Assembly: GCA_963662175.1 (NCBI GenBank)
Contig: OY759217.1
Location: 53,358,108 to 53,422,107, forward strand
Reading direction: 5' to 3'
Origin: Aradus depressus
Lineage: Eukaryota; Arthropoda; Insecta; Hemiptera; Aradidae
DNA length: 64,000 nucleotides
Notes under the pieces: model-generated
Databases searched by the model: none
What the model saw: the letters and a program-made list of their open reading frames with translations, nothing else
Told to the model about the DNA's origin: nothing
Shown: in pieces, positions 28,226-40,607 of the stretch
How positions within the stretch are numbered: the stretch's first letter is position 1
Layout: each line of letters opens with the position of its first letter
Made by a program: the position numbers and the translations under genes

Positions 28226-28629
28226 TAAGAAGAAAAAAAAAATTCTTATTGGAAGTTGGAGGAAGAAGGAAGGTAGTTTGAGATATTGGAAGATGACGTG
28301 GGGCCGATATTGAATTTCATAAGCTGGGAGGCAGGTCACAGAACTTCATGAACCAGAGATGAAAACTCAGATTGGATATAGAGAGGCAACGAGGAAATCT
28401 AAGATGTTTACAGTCTCGTAACTTTCAGGCATGGAGTGCCCCCTCTCCTTCAGAATCAACGCTACATATCGGATACATTTATACGAATCGGATCGTATTC
28501 GTATACGGATGGAGATAACCCCCTTCTTCCTTTTGATCTCTTTTTTAACAGTTCTATGCAACATTCTCATTCCTTCCTAAATGAGGTACTAAGGATAATT
28601 GTTTTATGTAAATACGAAAAAAGGGTTTT

Positions 28630-28770
28630 GCTAAAATATTTCATGATGTAATTAACGGTACAGGAAGGGGATTGCCAACTTGAAATAGCACCCTTTCACC
28701 TGAGATGTATTAGAAGGGTCGCACTCTCCAAACTGACAGTTCATAATTAGACATGAGTCACTGTTTGTAA
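28630..28770 (+). mobile_element. Foldback element arm, solo and truncated
   Basis: ATATTTCATGATGTAATTAACGG, AATAGCACCCTTTCACCTGAG and TTCATAATTAGACATGAG match the inner arm of the foldback elements at 47666 and 55089. It diverges just before the hammerhead-like core. Confidence 0.7.
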
Positions 28771-30410
28771 TAGTCATAATTAGACTAACTATACTGTTTC
28801 ATATACCTAGTTGCAAATATACTATTTTCGTTACTACAAACCTTTTGAAGTGACACTCCTTTCAATCGCTGTGCCCCACGAAACCAAAGCTGTGAACGTG
28901 CAACGGAAGTAATGCACAATGAAGTCAGCTGATAATGTAATCAGCTGTTTATTATTATACCCTCCATTATGATATTTATATTAATTAAAGCTATTGTTTA
29001 ATTTTTAGAGAATTCTCCTGAAAACGATATAACTGAAACTGAACGAAATGACAATGTCGTAAAAAGTAGTAAATAATACGTAAAATACATACATAAATAA
29101 AATATTCTTTGATAATATAAAATTTTTTTTTTTTATTTTATAAATTAATTCTTCTAGTTCAATTATATCTTTTACCGATTCATTTTATATGCACCTTTCA
29201 ATTATGAAAAAAAAAAATCTAGTAAATTTAAGTCATAATGCTAGCAAAGAAAATAAGGTTCACTTTGAACGTGCAGATTCGGTCACACTATAACTATCAT
29301 ACCAATTCTCTTATAACTTGGAGTCGGTTGCACAAGTGATTAGTAATAACAATAATAGCAAAAAATAAAATAAATAAATGAGCACAAAAATACTAATACA
29401 TAGAGTAGTACAGTTTAGCAAATATCTTAAAAAATAATAGTTTTAGTAATAATATACACACTGTGATGTAAACTACGGAACATTTTTTTTATGAGTATAA
29501 AAAGTAATTTTTTTTTATTATAATATAATATATATCATATATATATATATATCAAGGTCTGAAAAAAAAAAAAAGGGACATCAAACAAAAGAAATCAAAA
29601 GAACAGCTGTGATATAATATAGTGGAGTCGTGAGCTAGCTCTTAAACGGTGCACTGTGAATTGATATGTTTTAAATATAGTGAAGTTGAACAATTAGATG
29701 AAAGTTGACTGGGGTGGAATTGAAGTGTGAAGAGTTGTCGGGGTCTGGATTGAGTGGTAGAGGCGTCGAGAAGGTACAATTAATCATATATATTTTTCAA
29801 TATGCCCAAACAAAAAAAAAAAATAGTTTTTAAGTATTTAGTTTAATGATTTTGTTTTTCGTTTTATTTTTGTTTTGTTCAATGTTCAGATTTTTGATTA
29901 TAATGTGTAAATAAAGAAAATAACCCAATTATTTGTCCTCTTAAAATCCTATTCTATTCATCTTCCCTGTTGGCCCAGTAATATCATTTAAAAAACCTTG
30001 GATTAGAAATTAATATTATTTAAAATTATTAAAAAATTGGTATCTCTTTGTAAATCCAAGTGTAAAGTTTGATAAATGGAATTTTTTTGTTGTATATGTG
30101 TATTTTCTTAAAAATTGCACGTCTTAAATTATTGATAATATTTTTTTAGAGCCTTTTTCGAAAAACTACTGTAGAAATCAAAATTTAAATAAAGAAAAGA
30201 GATCAAATTTCTACAGGAAATGTGATAGCAACAAGCATTTATCATAATACATATATTTTCCACAGCTTTATTCTTCTTCACATTTATTTTTTTGTCTTCA
30301 CAAACTAGCAAATAGATGTTTCGGCAAGAAGTCCTATAATCAGAATCTATAATTTATTTGCTGATCTTTATTGTAAACATTTTTTCTCTCTCTTTATATT
30401 AATCATCATA
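28771..30410. other. AT-rich intergenic or intronic DNA
   Basis: No gene or repeat could be supported. There are short AT runs at about 29520-29555. Confidence 0.5.
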
Positions 30411-30412
30411 GA

Positions 30413-30548
30413 GAGTGCTGGTAGCGCTAGGCAAAACCTGGAGCACGCTGTCCTTCGGATGAAACATTAAGAGATGGTCTTCCCGAGCCTGTACGATGTC
30501 AGGTAGGCAACATTTAGGACTCCCCACGAGTCACAATAACTAGCCTAA
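30413..30548 (+). mobile_element. SINE, internally deleted copy
   Basis: TGCTGGTAGCGCTAGG, GGAGCACGCTGTCCTTCGGA and GAGCCTGTACGATGTCAGG are present in order, but the B box and part of the body are missing. It ends ACAATAACTAGCCTAAAC. Confidence 0.7.
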
Positions 30549-30649
30549 ACTAACTTGATCATAATATTCTTTATGCAGAAGGAACAATTCCATGCAGAGA
30601 AAGACTCGTAAACTTTGTTATGTATAAAAAATATTATGATCAATATAAG

Positions 30650-30850
30650 GAAAAAAAACTGATGGGCATTGTTAACGTTTATTTGATAGGTTGTAAAGAC
30701 CAAAAAACTGATGGGCATTGTTAACGTTTATTTGATAGGTTGTAAAGACCAAAAAACTGATGGGCATTGTTAACGTTTATTTGATAGGTTGTAAAGACCA
30801 AAAAACTGATGGGCATTGTTAACGTTTATTTGATAGGTTGTAAAGACCAA
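30650..30850. repeat. 49-bp tandem repeat, four copies
   Basis: Units contain GATGGGCATTGTTAACGTTT (30661, 30710, 30759, 30808), essentially identical. Each includes the palindrome GTTAAC. Confidence 0.93.
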
Positions 30851-31224
30851 AAAAATAAATTGAGATAAGAATAAAGCTGTGGAAAGTATATATTATTGTA
30901 AATTAAGAATCTTCTCACAACACAAAAATGATATTTTTTTTGTACTTCACCGCCGAAGTAACTATGTTTGTTTTTCTTTATCAACTCATTTATCTTTTAT
31001 TATTATTATTTTTCAATTTGGTTTTTCTTCATCTATTTTATTTTTATTCTTTATTTCTTTTTGTTTAAATCCTCGTTAATTACCAGAGGCCTCATTTTTT
31101 AATTGGTTCAGTCTTGTATTTTTTTGTTTATTGCTCGCTTTTACCAGAGTAAAGATCATTTATTTCAAAAAGTTATATTTTTTCGACAGTAACAATTGTA
31201 ATCATAGAACTGACTATTTTGAGA

Positions 31225-31680
31225 TGTTGTCGGTGAATCATCGCCGTTGTGCTTCCCCAGCACGAATTAATCAATTATGTTTTCGCTTTCACTCCAAAAC
31301 TAATCGACCGTTTAGGCTAAAAATCATTTAAATATATTTCTGAATCCTCATACTAAATTTCTTGTCATAGATTCATTACGCCAGTTGACAATACAATGGC
31401 CCTCTCTGTTCCTTCAGCCGATTCCGCTGAATTTGATTGACAATCAATGGTTGTCGTTCTTAAGAGGTTATGGATAGAGATATCAAGTTTTGTGTCGATA
31501 CATTCATTCTATCAGGAGTTATCGTGTTCACAGATTCAAACAAAGACAACTGTTTTTTCCGTTTTTGAAATCAGGGGTTTGAAAAACATGAAATTTCGGT
31601 GAAAACATGACATCGAATTCGTAAATTGCTGACCGATTACATAATTTTCCCTATACTTCGTGTTGCTAGTGAAGTAAATG
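31225..31680 (+). mobile_element. R1 repeat, near full length
   Basis: It starts CGGTGAATCATCGCCGTTG then GCTTCCCCAGC, and ends CATAATTTTCCCTATACTTC. The internal family phrases occur in the expected order. Confidence 0.75.
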
Positions 31681-32019
31681 AAATGTGGGACAGGAGGTGG
31701 AAAGTCTAGAAATGTACTCATATTATGATGAGATTGGGTGGTCGGAAGGTCGGACGCTTGGAGTTGCTAGCAAAATGCAGATAATGTCCTGACCATTTGG
31801 CACTCGTCAATATCATTAATAACGGAGAAGAGAGCAGATCAACATTGGAGCAATGCCAGCTCATGCTAAACCAAACAAGTTTATTGCCAAAATGTTCCAT
31901 CTCTTGAAATATCGCCACTAGCAGCGCCCTAATCACATTACGGCTTGTTGACAATTATGCAGATGAACTTGTCATTTCTGTCGAAGAGTAAACTTGATGT
32001 CTATAAAAAATAAAGAAGT

Positions 32020-32590
32020 AATCGGTGAATCACCGGCATTGTACTTCCCCACAACTAATTAACTTTTCGCACCCCCTTCAAAACCAGTCCACCGTTTCCG
32101 CTAATATTCAACAGGTGTCTTACATAGAGGCTCTGAATTTTGCGTCGATAAATTCAATAAAATGGCAGATTATATGGTTTTTGAGTTAAGCCTCTCCCCT
32201 AATCCCCCCCTTTGGCCGATTTGACTGAAAATCGGTAGGTGTTGTCCTTATGGGGTTTTGGTCACACATATAAAATTTTGTGTCAATATATTCATTCTAT
32301 CGTTGGTTATTAGAGTTTTTATCTTAAGCCTGCCCCCTAATCCCCCCTTCCCTTCGGTCGATTTGGATGAAAAACGAAGATGTCGTCATTACAAGGCTCT
32401 GGATTTACATGTACAATTTCGTGTTGATACATTCATAAATCGGGAGTTAACGTGTTCACAGATAGACTGAAATTATTTTTTTTCAAATTTGGAATCTAGA
32501 CGTCGCAAAACATGAATTTCCATTGAAAATTCGGCATCAAATTTTTGACCGATTACATAACTTCTATACTTCGTATAGCTGGAGAAGGAA
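32020..32590 (+). mobile_element. R1 repeat, full length
   Basis: It starts CGGTGAATCACCGGCATTGT then ACTTCCCC and ends TATACTTCGTATAGCTGGAG. A second, shorter copy (32592-32880) begins directly at its end with GTCGTCGGCAATGTACTTC, so the two stand head to tail. Confidence 0.8.
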
Positions 32591-32591
32591 A

Positions 32592-32880
32592 AGTCGTCGG
32601 CAATGTACTTCGTCAGCACGAATTATTCTATTAATATTTCGCATTCCCTCCGAAACTATCAATCGTTTGGGATAAAAATAGATGGTTGACACACTGGCGC
32701 TTCAGAATCCTCATACTAAAGTTTGTGTCGATTCATTCGTTACATCGACAATTATTGGGAATTGTAAGATGTTTCACAGAGAGACACAGAAATTTAAATT
32801 TTCGGAATCAGGGAGAAAGTATAAAATTCCGGCTGAAAATATTGAATTTTCTCTACTTCGACGGTTGGTAATATTTCGAG
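32592..32880 (+). mobile_element. R1 repeat, internally deleted
   Basis: It shows the left end GTACTTCGTCAGC and a middle GTGTCGATTCATTCGTTACA. It is abutted to the previous copy. Confidence 0.65.
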
Positions 32881-33224
32881 ACATTCGAGGATGCCTCCTG
32901 CAGAGAAAGGAGGGGACAACGGGACCAACGCGGCGTAGCAGTCAGAAATAGCAGCTTGCTACAGAGGGAACATGTGTTCCTACGGTGAATCTAAGGTAGA
33001 TCTATAGATTTCCAATTCTAGGGGCACCTCAGGTATTTACCACCCCAGATCCAATTAGTGATTTAGTACAACGAGCTATTACATTTCTGATCAAATCGAG
33101 CGTTTAGCGTCAAACTACGATTCGTTTAAAAGCGGTTCCTCATTTCCTCCCGTCCAACCAACTTGACCTTCTTTTTTACAAGAAGAATTTTTTGTGTAGT
33201 TATCGCGCAAAAAGACCCAAATAA

Positions 33225-33440
33225 CGGCCTGTACATGTCGTCCTTACGCGGTCCTGGACATACATATAAAGTTTCGTGTCGATACATTCACTCCATCGGA
33301 AGTTCCATCCACAGAAACACGGATAGACAAAACATTTTGTTTTCATTTTTGGAAAATGGGGAGCGTAAAACATGAAATTCCAGTGAAAACTTAACATGGA
33401 ATTTCTCACAGATCCCATCACTTCTCCTTTACTTCCTATC
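33225..33440 (+). mobile_element. R1 repeat, 3' part
   Basis: GTACATGTCGTCCTTACGCG, GTCGATACATTCACTCCATC, and a decayed right end at TTCTCCTTTACTTCC. Confidence 0.6.
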
Positions 33441-33454
33441 AGCATTCAGGAGTT

Positions 33455-33765
33455 ATCGTGCCACTTTCAACCAAATTGGCCAATGGGAAGAGGGGGGGGG
33501 GGGGGGGGTTCGGGATAGGAGGTCTCAACACAAAAATACCAATAACTGCTGAAGTAATAATGTAACAAATGATCATATGTAAATCAAAATTCCATAAGAA
33601 CGAACCTGCCGATTTTCAAAAAAAATCCGGCGAAGAGACGGAGTGATCAGAGAAGGGGGCTTAACTTAAAAAGGATATCAACACGAAATTCAGTACGAGA
33701 ATTCAGGGAGAGAAAAAACATAGTTGATTAATTCGCGGTGGGGAAGTACAACCGGTGATATCCCT
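33455..33765 (-). mobile_element. R1 repeat with a G17 tract
   Basis: A reverse copy ending TTCGCGGTGGGGAAGTACA. A pure run of 17 G at 33492-33508 occupies the same internal site as the C runs in plus-oriented copies. Confidence 0.65.
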
Positions 33766-33869
33766 TTCTTAAGCATAGCAGTGCATGGAAGAACGTTTCG
33801 AACCTAAGTTGTGGGCATCCCAAGGAGATTATCTACCATTAAAACGCTACAGAGGATGAGAGCCATATA

Positions 33870-34080
33870 TGAAGTTCCCATTTTGGGATTTGGCCACATT
33901 TTCGGGAAAATCCAATGACGGGAGGGTCACCATTTCATTCTTTCGAAGCCCGAAATATAATTTTAATATAATTTTTGTTCGAACTTTGGCCATCTATATC
34001 AATTGGCCAATGTGCATTCTGGCCAGCCAGTTCGTGAATTGGCCAAGTTCGGGACTTTGGCCCTACATCATGTATAGAGA
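33870..34080. repeat. GGCCA-rich segment, possible transposon end
   Basis: TTGGCCA/TGGCCAA motifs recur at least six times in about 200 bp (GATTTGGCCACATTTTCGGG, AATTGGCCAAGTTCGGGAC, CTTTGGCCCTACA). Such dense subterminal repeats are typical of DNA transposon ends. No partner end or TSD was found. Confidence 0.4.
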
Positions 34081-34715
34081 TAATTGTCATATTTTGTTTA
34101 TATAATAATAATAATTAATATAGAACTCATTTAGACAAAACGTCAACTTTACCCATTGCCCATTGTACTTATCTTTATAAAAAATGCAAATAAAATTTGG
34201 TAACAGTTTGGTAACGGAGAACGGAGAACGGAGATGGTCTTTAGGAGATAGCCCTCTGAGGGTAATACAAGTTTTAATAATGTGCCTCTTTAGAGCCCTT
34301 TACTGCAGTAGCGGCCAAGGGTAGTTTAACTTTAAATGGGGAAAAATGGCCATAACAGGGAGGAACAGGATTAGGGAGAGAAAATACACAATACCTACCA
34401 GAGCTAGGGGGGGATGGCCCCCTACCAAAAATGTTAACTCAACTGAAAAACCGATCTTAATAGATTTCTGTTTTTTTGTTTTTGCATATGTGTGTGGGCG
34501 GGGCCAGCTTTTTTTCGCATTGGGGGAGGCAATTTGTCTTGCCGCGGCCCTGAAGAATGTGCTTCTAAGGTTTTGCTGTATTTTTTCCTTTATTCACCCC
34601 CGGACCTGTATGTCTAATTATAAGTTTAATGTAGATGTTGATTTGCGACTTTAGATTTTAATTATAGGAATATTGAGGGTCAGTCAAAGATGGAAGAGAA
34701 CACTATTCAAATGCC

Positions 34716-34752
34716 AACGTTTCGATATATTTTATATCATCATCAGGGCCTA
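34716..34752 (-). ncRNA. Hammerhead-like motif with perfect 6-bp stem
   Basis: The minus strand reads CTGATGA (34746-34740), T, GATATA-AAA-TATATC, then GAAA and CGTT. Stem II pairs perfectly. ACGT forms a self-complementary short stem III with U17 after it, and GCC/GGC can pair as stem I. The single extra T after CTGATGA is shared with the other seven copies in the window. Catalysis is unproven. Confidence 0.5.
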
Positions 34753-35299
34753 CAAACATGGGAGGGAATCAAGATTAGCATCACAATTAAACAACATTAG
34801 TGTGTTGATAAACATTTAATGTAATCATGAGTCAAGTTGGACCAAAGACATACGGACATACGCTCACATACGGTCTCCGTTTTTAATAATGGTAAACACA
34901 ACATTTTTAAAATTAAAATACAGCCATTGGAATCGCAGTTATCGAAACAATTTATTTTTATATATTTTTCAGAAATTAGCAAACGGAGTTATTTTAGCTG
35001 GATGGGTAGACCTGACTCACCCTGTATATATTCCTTGCCAAAAAATTTCATGAGGCTTCCTTCTAAGGAGTCGGTTCGCTTCGAGTTTCATTTAATTCAG
35101 ATTAAATGAATCTCGCAGTTCCACTAGTGACATCTGGTGGAGAACAAGCACTCTAAAAAAAAAGTGAGAACTTACCATTGATTTCTACTCATCGAAAAAA
35201 AATTGTTTTAATTTCCCAACTTAGAACTTTATTTACATTATTACAACATAGTAAAAACATAAAAAATGTACACAATAGCATAACTAATATCTACTCATA

Positions 35300-35470
35300 C
35301 TTCCCCAATAATACGAAGTATAGCGGCAGTTATGTAATCGGTCAGAAATTTCATGTTTTTAAAATTATGTCAGTCTATAAGAACGACACATATCAATTGT
35401 CAGCCAAATCGTTTAAAAGGAAAGTGGGAGGAGAGGAAGGGAGGGGGGGGGGGGGGGGGTCAGAAGAGAG
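35300..35470 (-). mobile_element. R1 repeat, 5' deleted, with a G17 tract
   Basis: TACGAAGTATAGCGGCAGTT, then TCAGCCAAATCGTTTAAAAG and a run of 17 G at 35443-35459. Confidence 0.65.
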
Positions 35471-35509
35471 GGACTCAAATTAAAAAAGCACAGACGAGAT
35501 GATAATAAT

Positions 35510-35816
35510 AAGACACCTTCTTGATTTTCAGTGAAATCGGTAGACGGGTTTTCGTGGGAGAACGTAAAGTGACACCTATTAAATAAAATTCAACCAAATC
35601 AGTCAAAGGGAAAGAGGGGATTATATAGTTGGGGGGGGAGGGGGGGGGGGGACATGAAATCTGTAATAAATGCTGATATAATAACTAAATAGATGTGAAA
35701 TTTTATATTTAAATTTAAAATCCCATAAAGACGAAACCTATTAATTAATTTTACACGAAATCGGCCCCTATTTTGTTCATAGCCTAAAATAGCCCCCCCC
35801 CCCCCCCCCCCCCCCC
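35510..35816 (-). mobile_element. R1-like fragments with G and C tracts
   Basis: GATTTTCAGTGAAATCGGTAG and CCATAAAGACGAAACCTATT are R1 phrases. The region holds a G-run near 35640-35650 and 24 pure C at 35793-35816. Confidence 0.55.
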
Positions 35817-35930
35817 TCTCTAAAAAGAAAGAAGAAAAAAAAAGTGGTTTATTTTTCCGTTGAGGTCGTGTTCGTTTGTCATGACCAAAAAGGGTCAAGA
35901 AAATTGAAGATCTCTGAGATGGCGTAATTG

Positions 35931-35960
35931 CCCCCCCCCCCCCCCTCTCTCTCTCTCTCT
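35931..35960. repeat. C15 tract followed by (CT)n
   Basis: Fifteen C followed directly by a CT microsatellite. Confidence 0.85.
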
Positions 35961-36759
35961 CATTGTTTTCATAGTAAATATTGAACTTTCTTTGGCCAGA
36001 AAGAATGAAGGATTTTTACATTTTATTTCCCGGGATATTTTTCTGACGTGGCCAACCGTCTGGAAATGTTGAAACGAGGCAGGAAAAAAGAAGAAAAACC
36101 TGACAGGAGAAGAACCGAATAAAGAAGATATATTCAACGGAAAAAAAATACCGGACACTCGTATTTTTATACCTAAATTATTATACAAGTGTTTTTTTAT
36201 TAAATAAGTTTATTCCAGTATAATATTTATAAAAGTCAACGTTGCGCGAATAAATCGAATAAGATTTCGCTCCACCGAATTGATTAAAAATCAATAGCCG
36301 TCTTATTGAGAGACAGAACCATTGTACTGAATTTCATGCCGATACATTCATTACAATAGTTATCATAATTTTTACTAAATTGAAAAATGTGTCAACTTAT
36401 TATAAACGTATCATGTATTAATTTTGTTTATGTACTCATATATTTTTAAGTATTTATTTGTTTAGTTTTTATCAATTTAATTTTACTTTTTTTAAATAGT
36501 TTTGTTATTACTCTAATCACACGTGTGTTAGACTCAAGTAGTTATAAATCTTATTTATAAGCTATCTTAATGTATAAATTCTTTTGACGTATCCTATTAC
36601 CATGTATTGGTTTAACGGAAATAAACTTATTATTATTACAACGGCAGATTTGGGGGTTGTAAAGGTTACATGGGATGCCGGGATATAACATGAAGCGAGC
36701 TAATAAGGGTGCTAGAAAAATTGAAAAAGGAAAATCCAATCATCAATGAGCCAGCACTC

Positions 36760-37325
36760 ATTTTTACTACACGAAGAATAGGGGAAGTTATGTAATCGGT
36801 CAACAATTCGATGCGGAGTTTTCAACGGAATTTCATGTTTTCCGATCACCAGATTCCAAATATGGAAAAAGAAAGTCTGTCTGTGAATACGATAACTCCC
36901 GATAGAATGAATGTATCGACATGAGATTCTTGTGTGAGCAAAATCATCTAAGGACAACTAACTATCGATTTTCAGCCAAATGGGTCAAAGGGAAGGGGGG
37001 ATAGAGGAGAGGCTTAACTCAAAAACCTTAATAACTGCCGTTATGTATGTATCGCCACAAAATTTCATATTTGAATTTAAAACCCCGTAAGGACGAAAGT
37101 TATCTATTTTTAGCGGAATCGGTAGAAGAAAAGAGGGGTTCAATTCCAAAACCCTAATAACTGCCGATGTATGAATTTATTGACACAAAATTTAGTTTGA
37201 AGATTCAAGAGGCCCTACGCAATTCAAGTGTTGAATATTAGAGAAAACAGTAGACTGGTTTTGGAGGGGGAGCGAAAAGTAAATTAGCGAATGGATTCGC
37301 TGAAATTCGTTCTGGGGAAGTACAT
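36760..37325 (-). mobile_element. R1 repeat, full length
   Basis: It starts ACACGAAGAATAGGGGAAG and ends TTCGTTCTGGGGAAGTACAT. It has the complete series of internal phrases and is about 565 bp, so it is a good representative of family length. Confidence 0.8.
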
Positions 37326-37661
37326 AACTACACCCGACTGACACAATTATGTCAACTCATCAACAGAAACACCCAAAAAAACACACACGTGTACTACATC
37401 TCACTCAAAACAAAGAGCATAAAACAGTCAACTCCAGGATCCAGGATTTGTGGCTCAATGGAATCTTTTAACGAACGTTATTTTCTTATAACTAAAATGA
37501 AAAAGATTTATAATGATACGATAATAGCACTATTTGCCATTGTTAAAAAGAAAAATGAAAATATATGTGAAGCAGATATAAAAAGAAGCTCTTGAAAACT
37601 ATTGTTAGGACAAGTCCCATAATTTGTGGAGTGTGATGTGGTGAGGTTGGCCAGCCTGCTG

Positions 37662-37693
37662 AGGGGAGGGGGGGGGGGGGGGGGGGGGGGGGG
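37662..37693. repeat. G26 tract
   Basis: An uninterrupted run of 26 G (37668-37693) after GAGGGGAGGG, outside a clear R1 copy. It is a strong quadruplex-forming candidate. Confidence 0.9.
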
Positions 37694-38419
37694 ACATAAC
37701 ACCATTAGTATCTATGAAGTTTACATCAAAAATAAATACTGGAAGAAAACCAAATATATACCACCAGAGTAACTTCGCCTTAAACTACTTAACCTGAAGC
37801 TGATTATGTGCGATATCCGGAAAAATAATAAAAGCTTATCTCCCTCCACTGTCACTTCTTCCTTCCCTCTCTATCCTCTTGTTATCCTCTCCTTCGCTAC
37901 TCGTTAATATATGTTATTTATCTCCGTTATTTGTAACTTTAGCCAAAAGCTATATAGAACAAAATATGTTTAAAATAACCTTTTCGCGTTGGATCAACAA
38001 TAAATGATAAAACATGAAATAACTTCCTGTCCCTAGGTAAACCTCCCTCTCCAGTCAGTAAATCTAAAATCATATGTATCCTCATTATGTACCCTTAACC
38101 CTTAAGTACATTCGAAATATGAAGTTTGGTTGAAATATATTCAGCCATTTTCTCTTGATGATTGGACAAACAAACAAACAAGAAAGCTACAATTTATGGT
38201 TTTTGTTTGATCTGAAACGGTTGGAACCCGAATAACTTTCAAAAATACCTCACGAACACACAGCCACATACACCCTTATATTTTTATCTCAGTGCAGAAA
38301 CGTATAACTTCTTGATCATAAATGTACATTATCTCCGAAAAAAAATATATATATTTGAAATCGGTTTTGGAGAACTACATACATGTTTGCATTTCGAACT
38401 CTTGGGTTTAGCTGGCCAA

Positions 38420-38525
38420 GGCTTCAGAAAGGTAAAAAAAAAAATGAGCACACCCTCTTTCGGAGGGAACGTTACATGGCGATCTCGAGCCTGTGCAGTG
38501 TTAGATACTCGTTAAATACCCCCAT
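38420..38525 (+). mobile_element. SINE fragment, degraded
   Basis: GAGCACACCCTCTTTCGG, GAGCCTGTGCAGTGTTAG and ACTCGTTAAATACCCCC are decayed matches to the SINE body. Confidence 0.55.
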
Positions 38526-38570
38526 CCCAAACAAAATCCCCAGTAGGGCTAACATGACGGGAATAAGAGC

Positions 38571-38838
38571 ATTGGTTGCTTAGGTCCCTAGGTGTACACA
38601 TTATTCCACCCAGGTCCCACCTATAATTATAGGTTCCACATTGGTTGCTTAGGTCCCTAGGTGTACACATTATTCCACCCAGGTCCCACCTATAATTATA
38701 GGTTCCACATTGGTTGCTTAGGTCCCTAGGTGTACACATTATTCCACCCAGGTCCCACCTATAATTATAGGTCCCACATTGGTTGCTTAGGTCCCTAGGT
38801 GTACACATTATTCCATCCAGGTCCCACATTGGTTGCTT
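38571..38838. repeat. 69-bp tandem repeat, about four copies
   Basis: Units start ACATTGGTTGCTTAGGTCCC and contain the palindrome ACCTATAATTATAGGT. The 69-bp period (23 codons) leaves the minus strand open for 105 codons of a 23-residue repeat. I regard this as an artefact, not a gene. Confidence 0.93.
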
Positions 38839-39592
38839 ATATAAATATATAATATGTTGAGTTGTGTGTTTCCTTCTACAAGTTTCTTTGACTGGCCGCT
38901 AAGTGTGTACGATTCGGAAATATGGGAAAAAGAAGTTACTAAGGATGATGTGGATTATTTATTAAGTTACAGGAGTTAAATGTCTCTGATTCAAAGTATT
39001 GATAATAACATAATATCATATTATTTAGTGAATAACATAATACTATTGTAGTATATCATGTGATAGCCATATGACTGATGGAGATCCGATCTAGGGCTGT
39101 AACAAGTGTGTTCATCCCACAGCCATCATGATACAGATAATTATAATTGTGTAACCTAGTTTGTGTAATGACGGTGACATCATGTCCTCATCCCATCAAA
39201 CAATATCTAAAGCTCGAACAGATGTAGCTTCTTTTGTCACAGGAGCGAAGTGATACTAGCGACTCTAGCCTGCTTCGCTTCAACTAGTCCAAGACCTATG
39301 CAGATATGTCAAGCCATAGACCGACTATATATTAAGAGTGATGAAGATCGTTCGCCCTGGCGTCCTCACTGATTACTAATTACAACAGGTATTAGAAAGT
39401 TACGGAAATAGATACAGAGAAACTTAGGATGGTTGGAATAGGTTTTAATTGTGCGCCACATTGGAGGGGACCGTAGATATTCGTTGTGAGACTCTTCAGG
39501 GACTCAACTCAGACTTCCCTCAATGCAAAGAACTTGTTTAACTTTTATGTTGTTTAAATTCCACCAAGATATAGATATAGATATATATATAA

Positions 39593-39632
39593 AGTTTACT
39601 GGTTTCGGCTTACGCTATCCTCAGCACAAAGC
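39593..39632 (-). ncRNA. Hammerhead-like motif, degraded
   Basis: The minus strand reads CTGAGGA, TAGCGTAAGCC, GAAA, CCAGTA. GC-GTAA-GC can pair; the outer pair is lost. It lies in a diverged solo copy of the foldback family (39540-39760), which also has CCCCTAGGGAAGTCCAC. Confidence 0.4.
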
Positions 39633-39974
39633 TCAAAAGAGACATTTAAGTTTACTAGATGTATACAATGCTCAGGTTACCTAAGACCGTGACACCATTT
39701 CCCCTAGGGAAGTCCACGGAGGAGGGGCTTAACATAACATTCACAAATATTTGTCAATAATATATATAAAGTATACATATAAATAAAGAAAATACAATAA
39801 AAAATAAAGAAAATACATTTATAAAAGATGAAAATAATAAAAGTAATAATATACATTTAAAAAAATATGAATAAAATAAATAAAGAATACATAGCATAAA
39901 TAAGAAATAATATCGAAGGAGAAGAAAATAAAAATACGACATACTTTTCATACGTAACCTTAAATGTATCTAAG

Positions 39975-40325
39975 TATAGGTTAGGTTAGGTTTTATGACT
40001 CATGCCCGGGCTTTAACAACGAGGTCATATCGCCTACTACCAGAGCGCTCTTTCGTCACTCTGGTGGACATGAGCCCGACTCTACTGTGGGAGTCCTAAA
40101 TTTTGCCTACCCTAAATTTTTATTCATCTAGGGTAGGGGTCTTTAACGAGTACCTGACATCGTACAGGCTCGGGACCATCGCTTAACGTCCCATTCGAAG
40201 GACGGCGTACTTAAGTTTATTTTACCTCCCAGATAAAATAAACTAAGGGCCTCGGTCGGGCTACGAACCCACGACCTTGAGCTCAGAAGTCAAGCACGCA
40301 TACCACTGAGCTACCGGCGCCCTCT
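39975..40325 (-). mobile_element. tRNA-derived SINE, copy E, full length
   Basis: The minus strand starts at about 40325 with GAGGGCGCCGGTAGCTCAG, includes a near-consensus B box (GGTTCGTAGCC) and the whole conserved body, and ends at 39979 with AACCTAACCTAACCT. This copy best shows the full family: tRNA head, about 300-bp body, CCTAA tail. Confidence 0.9.
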
Positions 40326-40607
40326 ATCTAAGTATATAATAATCATTTTTATTTTTTTGTAAATGAGATCTTCAAATAGAATTGACATTAAAATTAAAAT
40401 TATTTAACAATATTATTGGCTAAAGATTTTAATATAAATTCTCAATTTTCATTATAGTGTAGTTTATTATTTTAATTTTAAACAGAGTGTGGTTTGTTAT
40501 TCATTGATAACAGAGTGGTTCTGAAAATGGATATCACACAGTTATCATATTTGTATTGAGTTTTGGTAAAAGAGAAAGAAGAGAGACGTATAATAAGATG
40601 AAAGTGG

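Noticed and set aside
31718..31954. 78-codon minus-strand ORF as a host exon
   Set aside because: No domain or splice-site support; it lies between R1 copies.
38512..38829. 105-codon minus-strand ORF with 23-residue repeats
   Set aside because: Artefact of the 69-bp tandem repeat and its palindrome.
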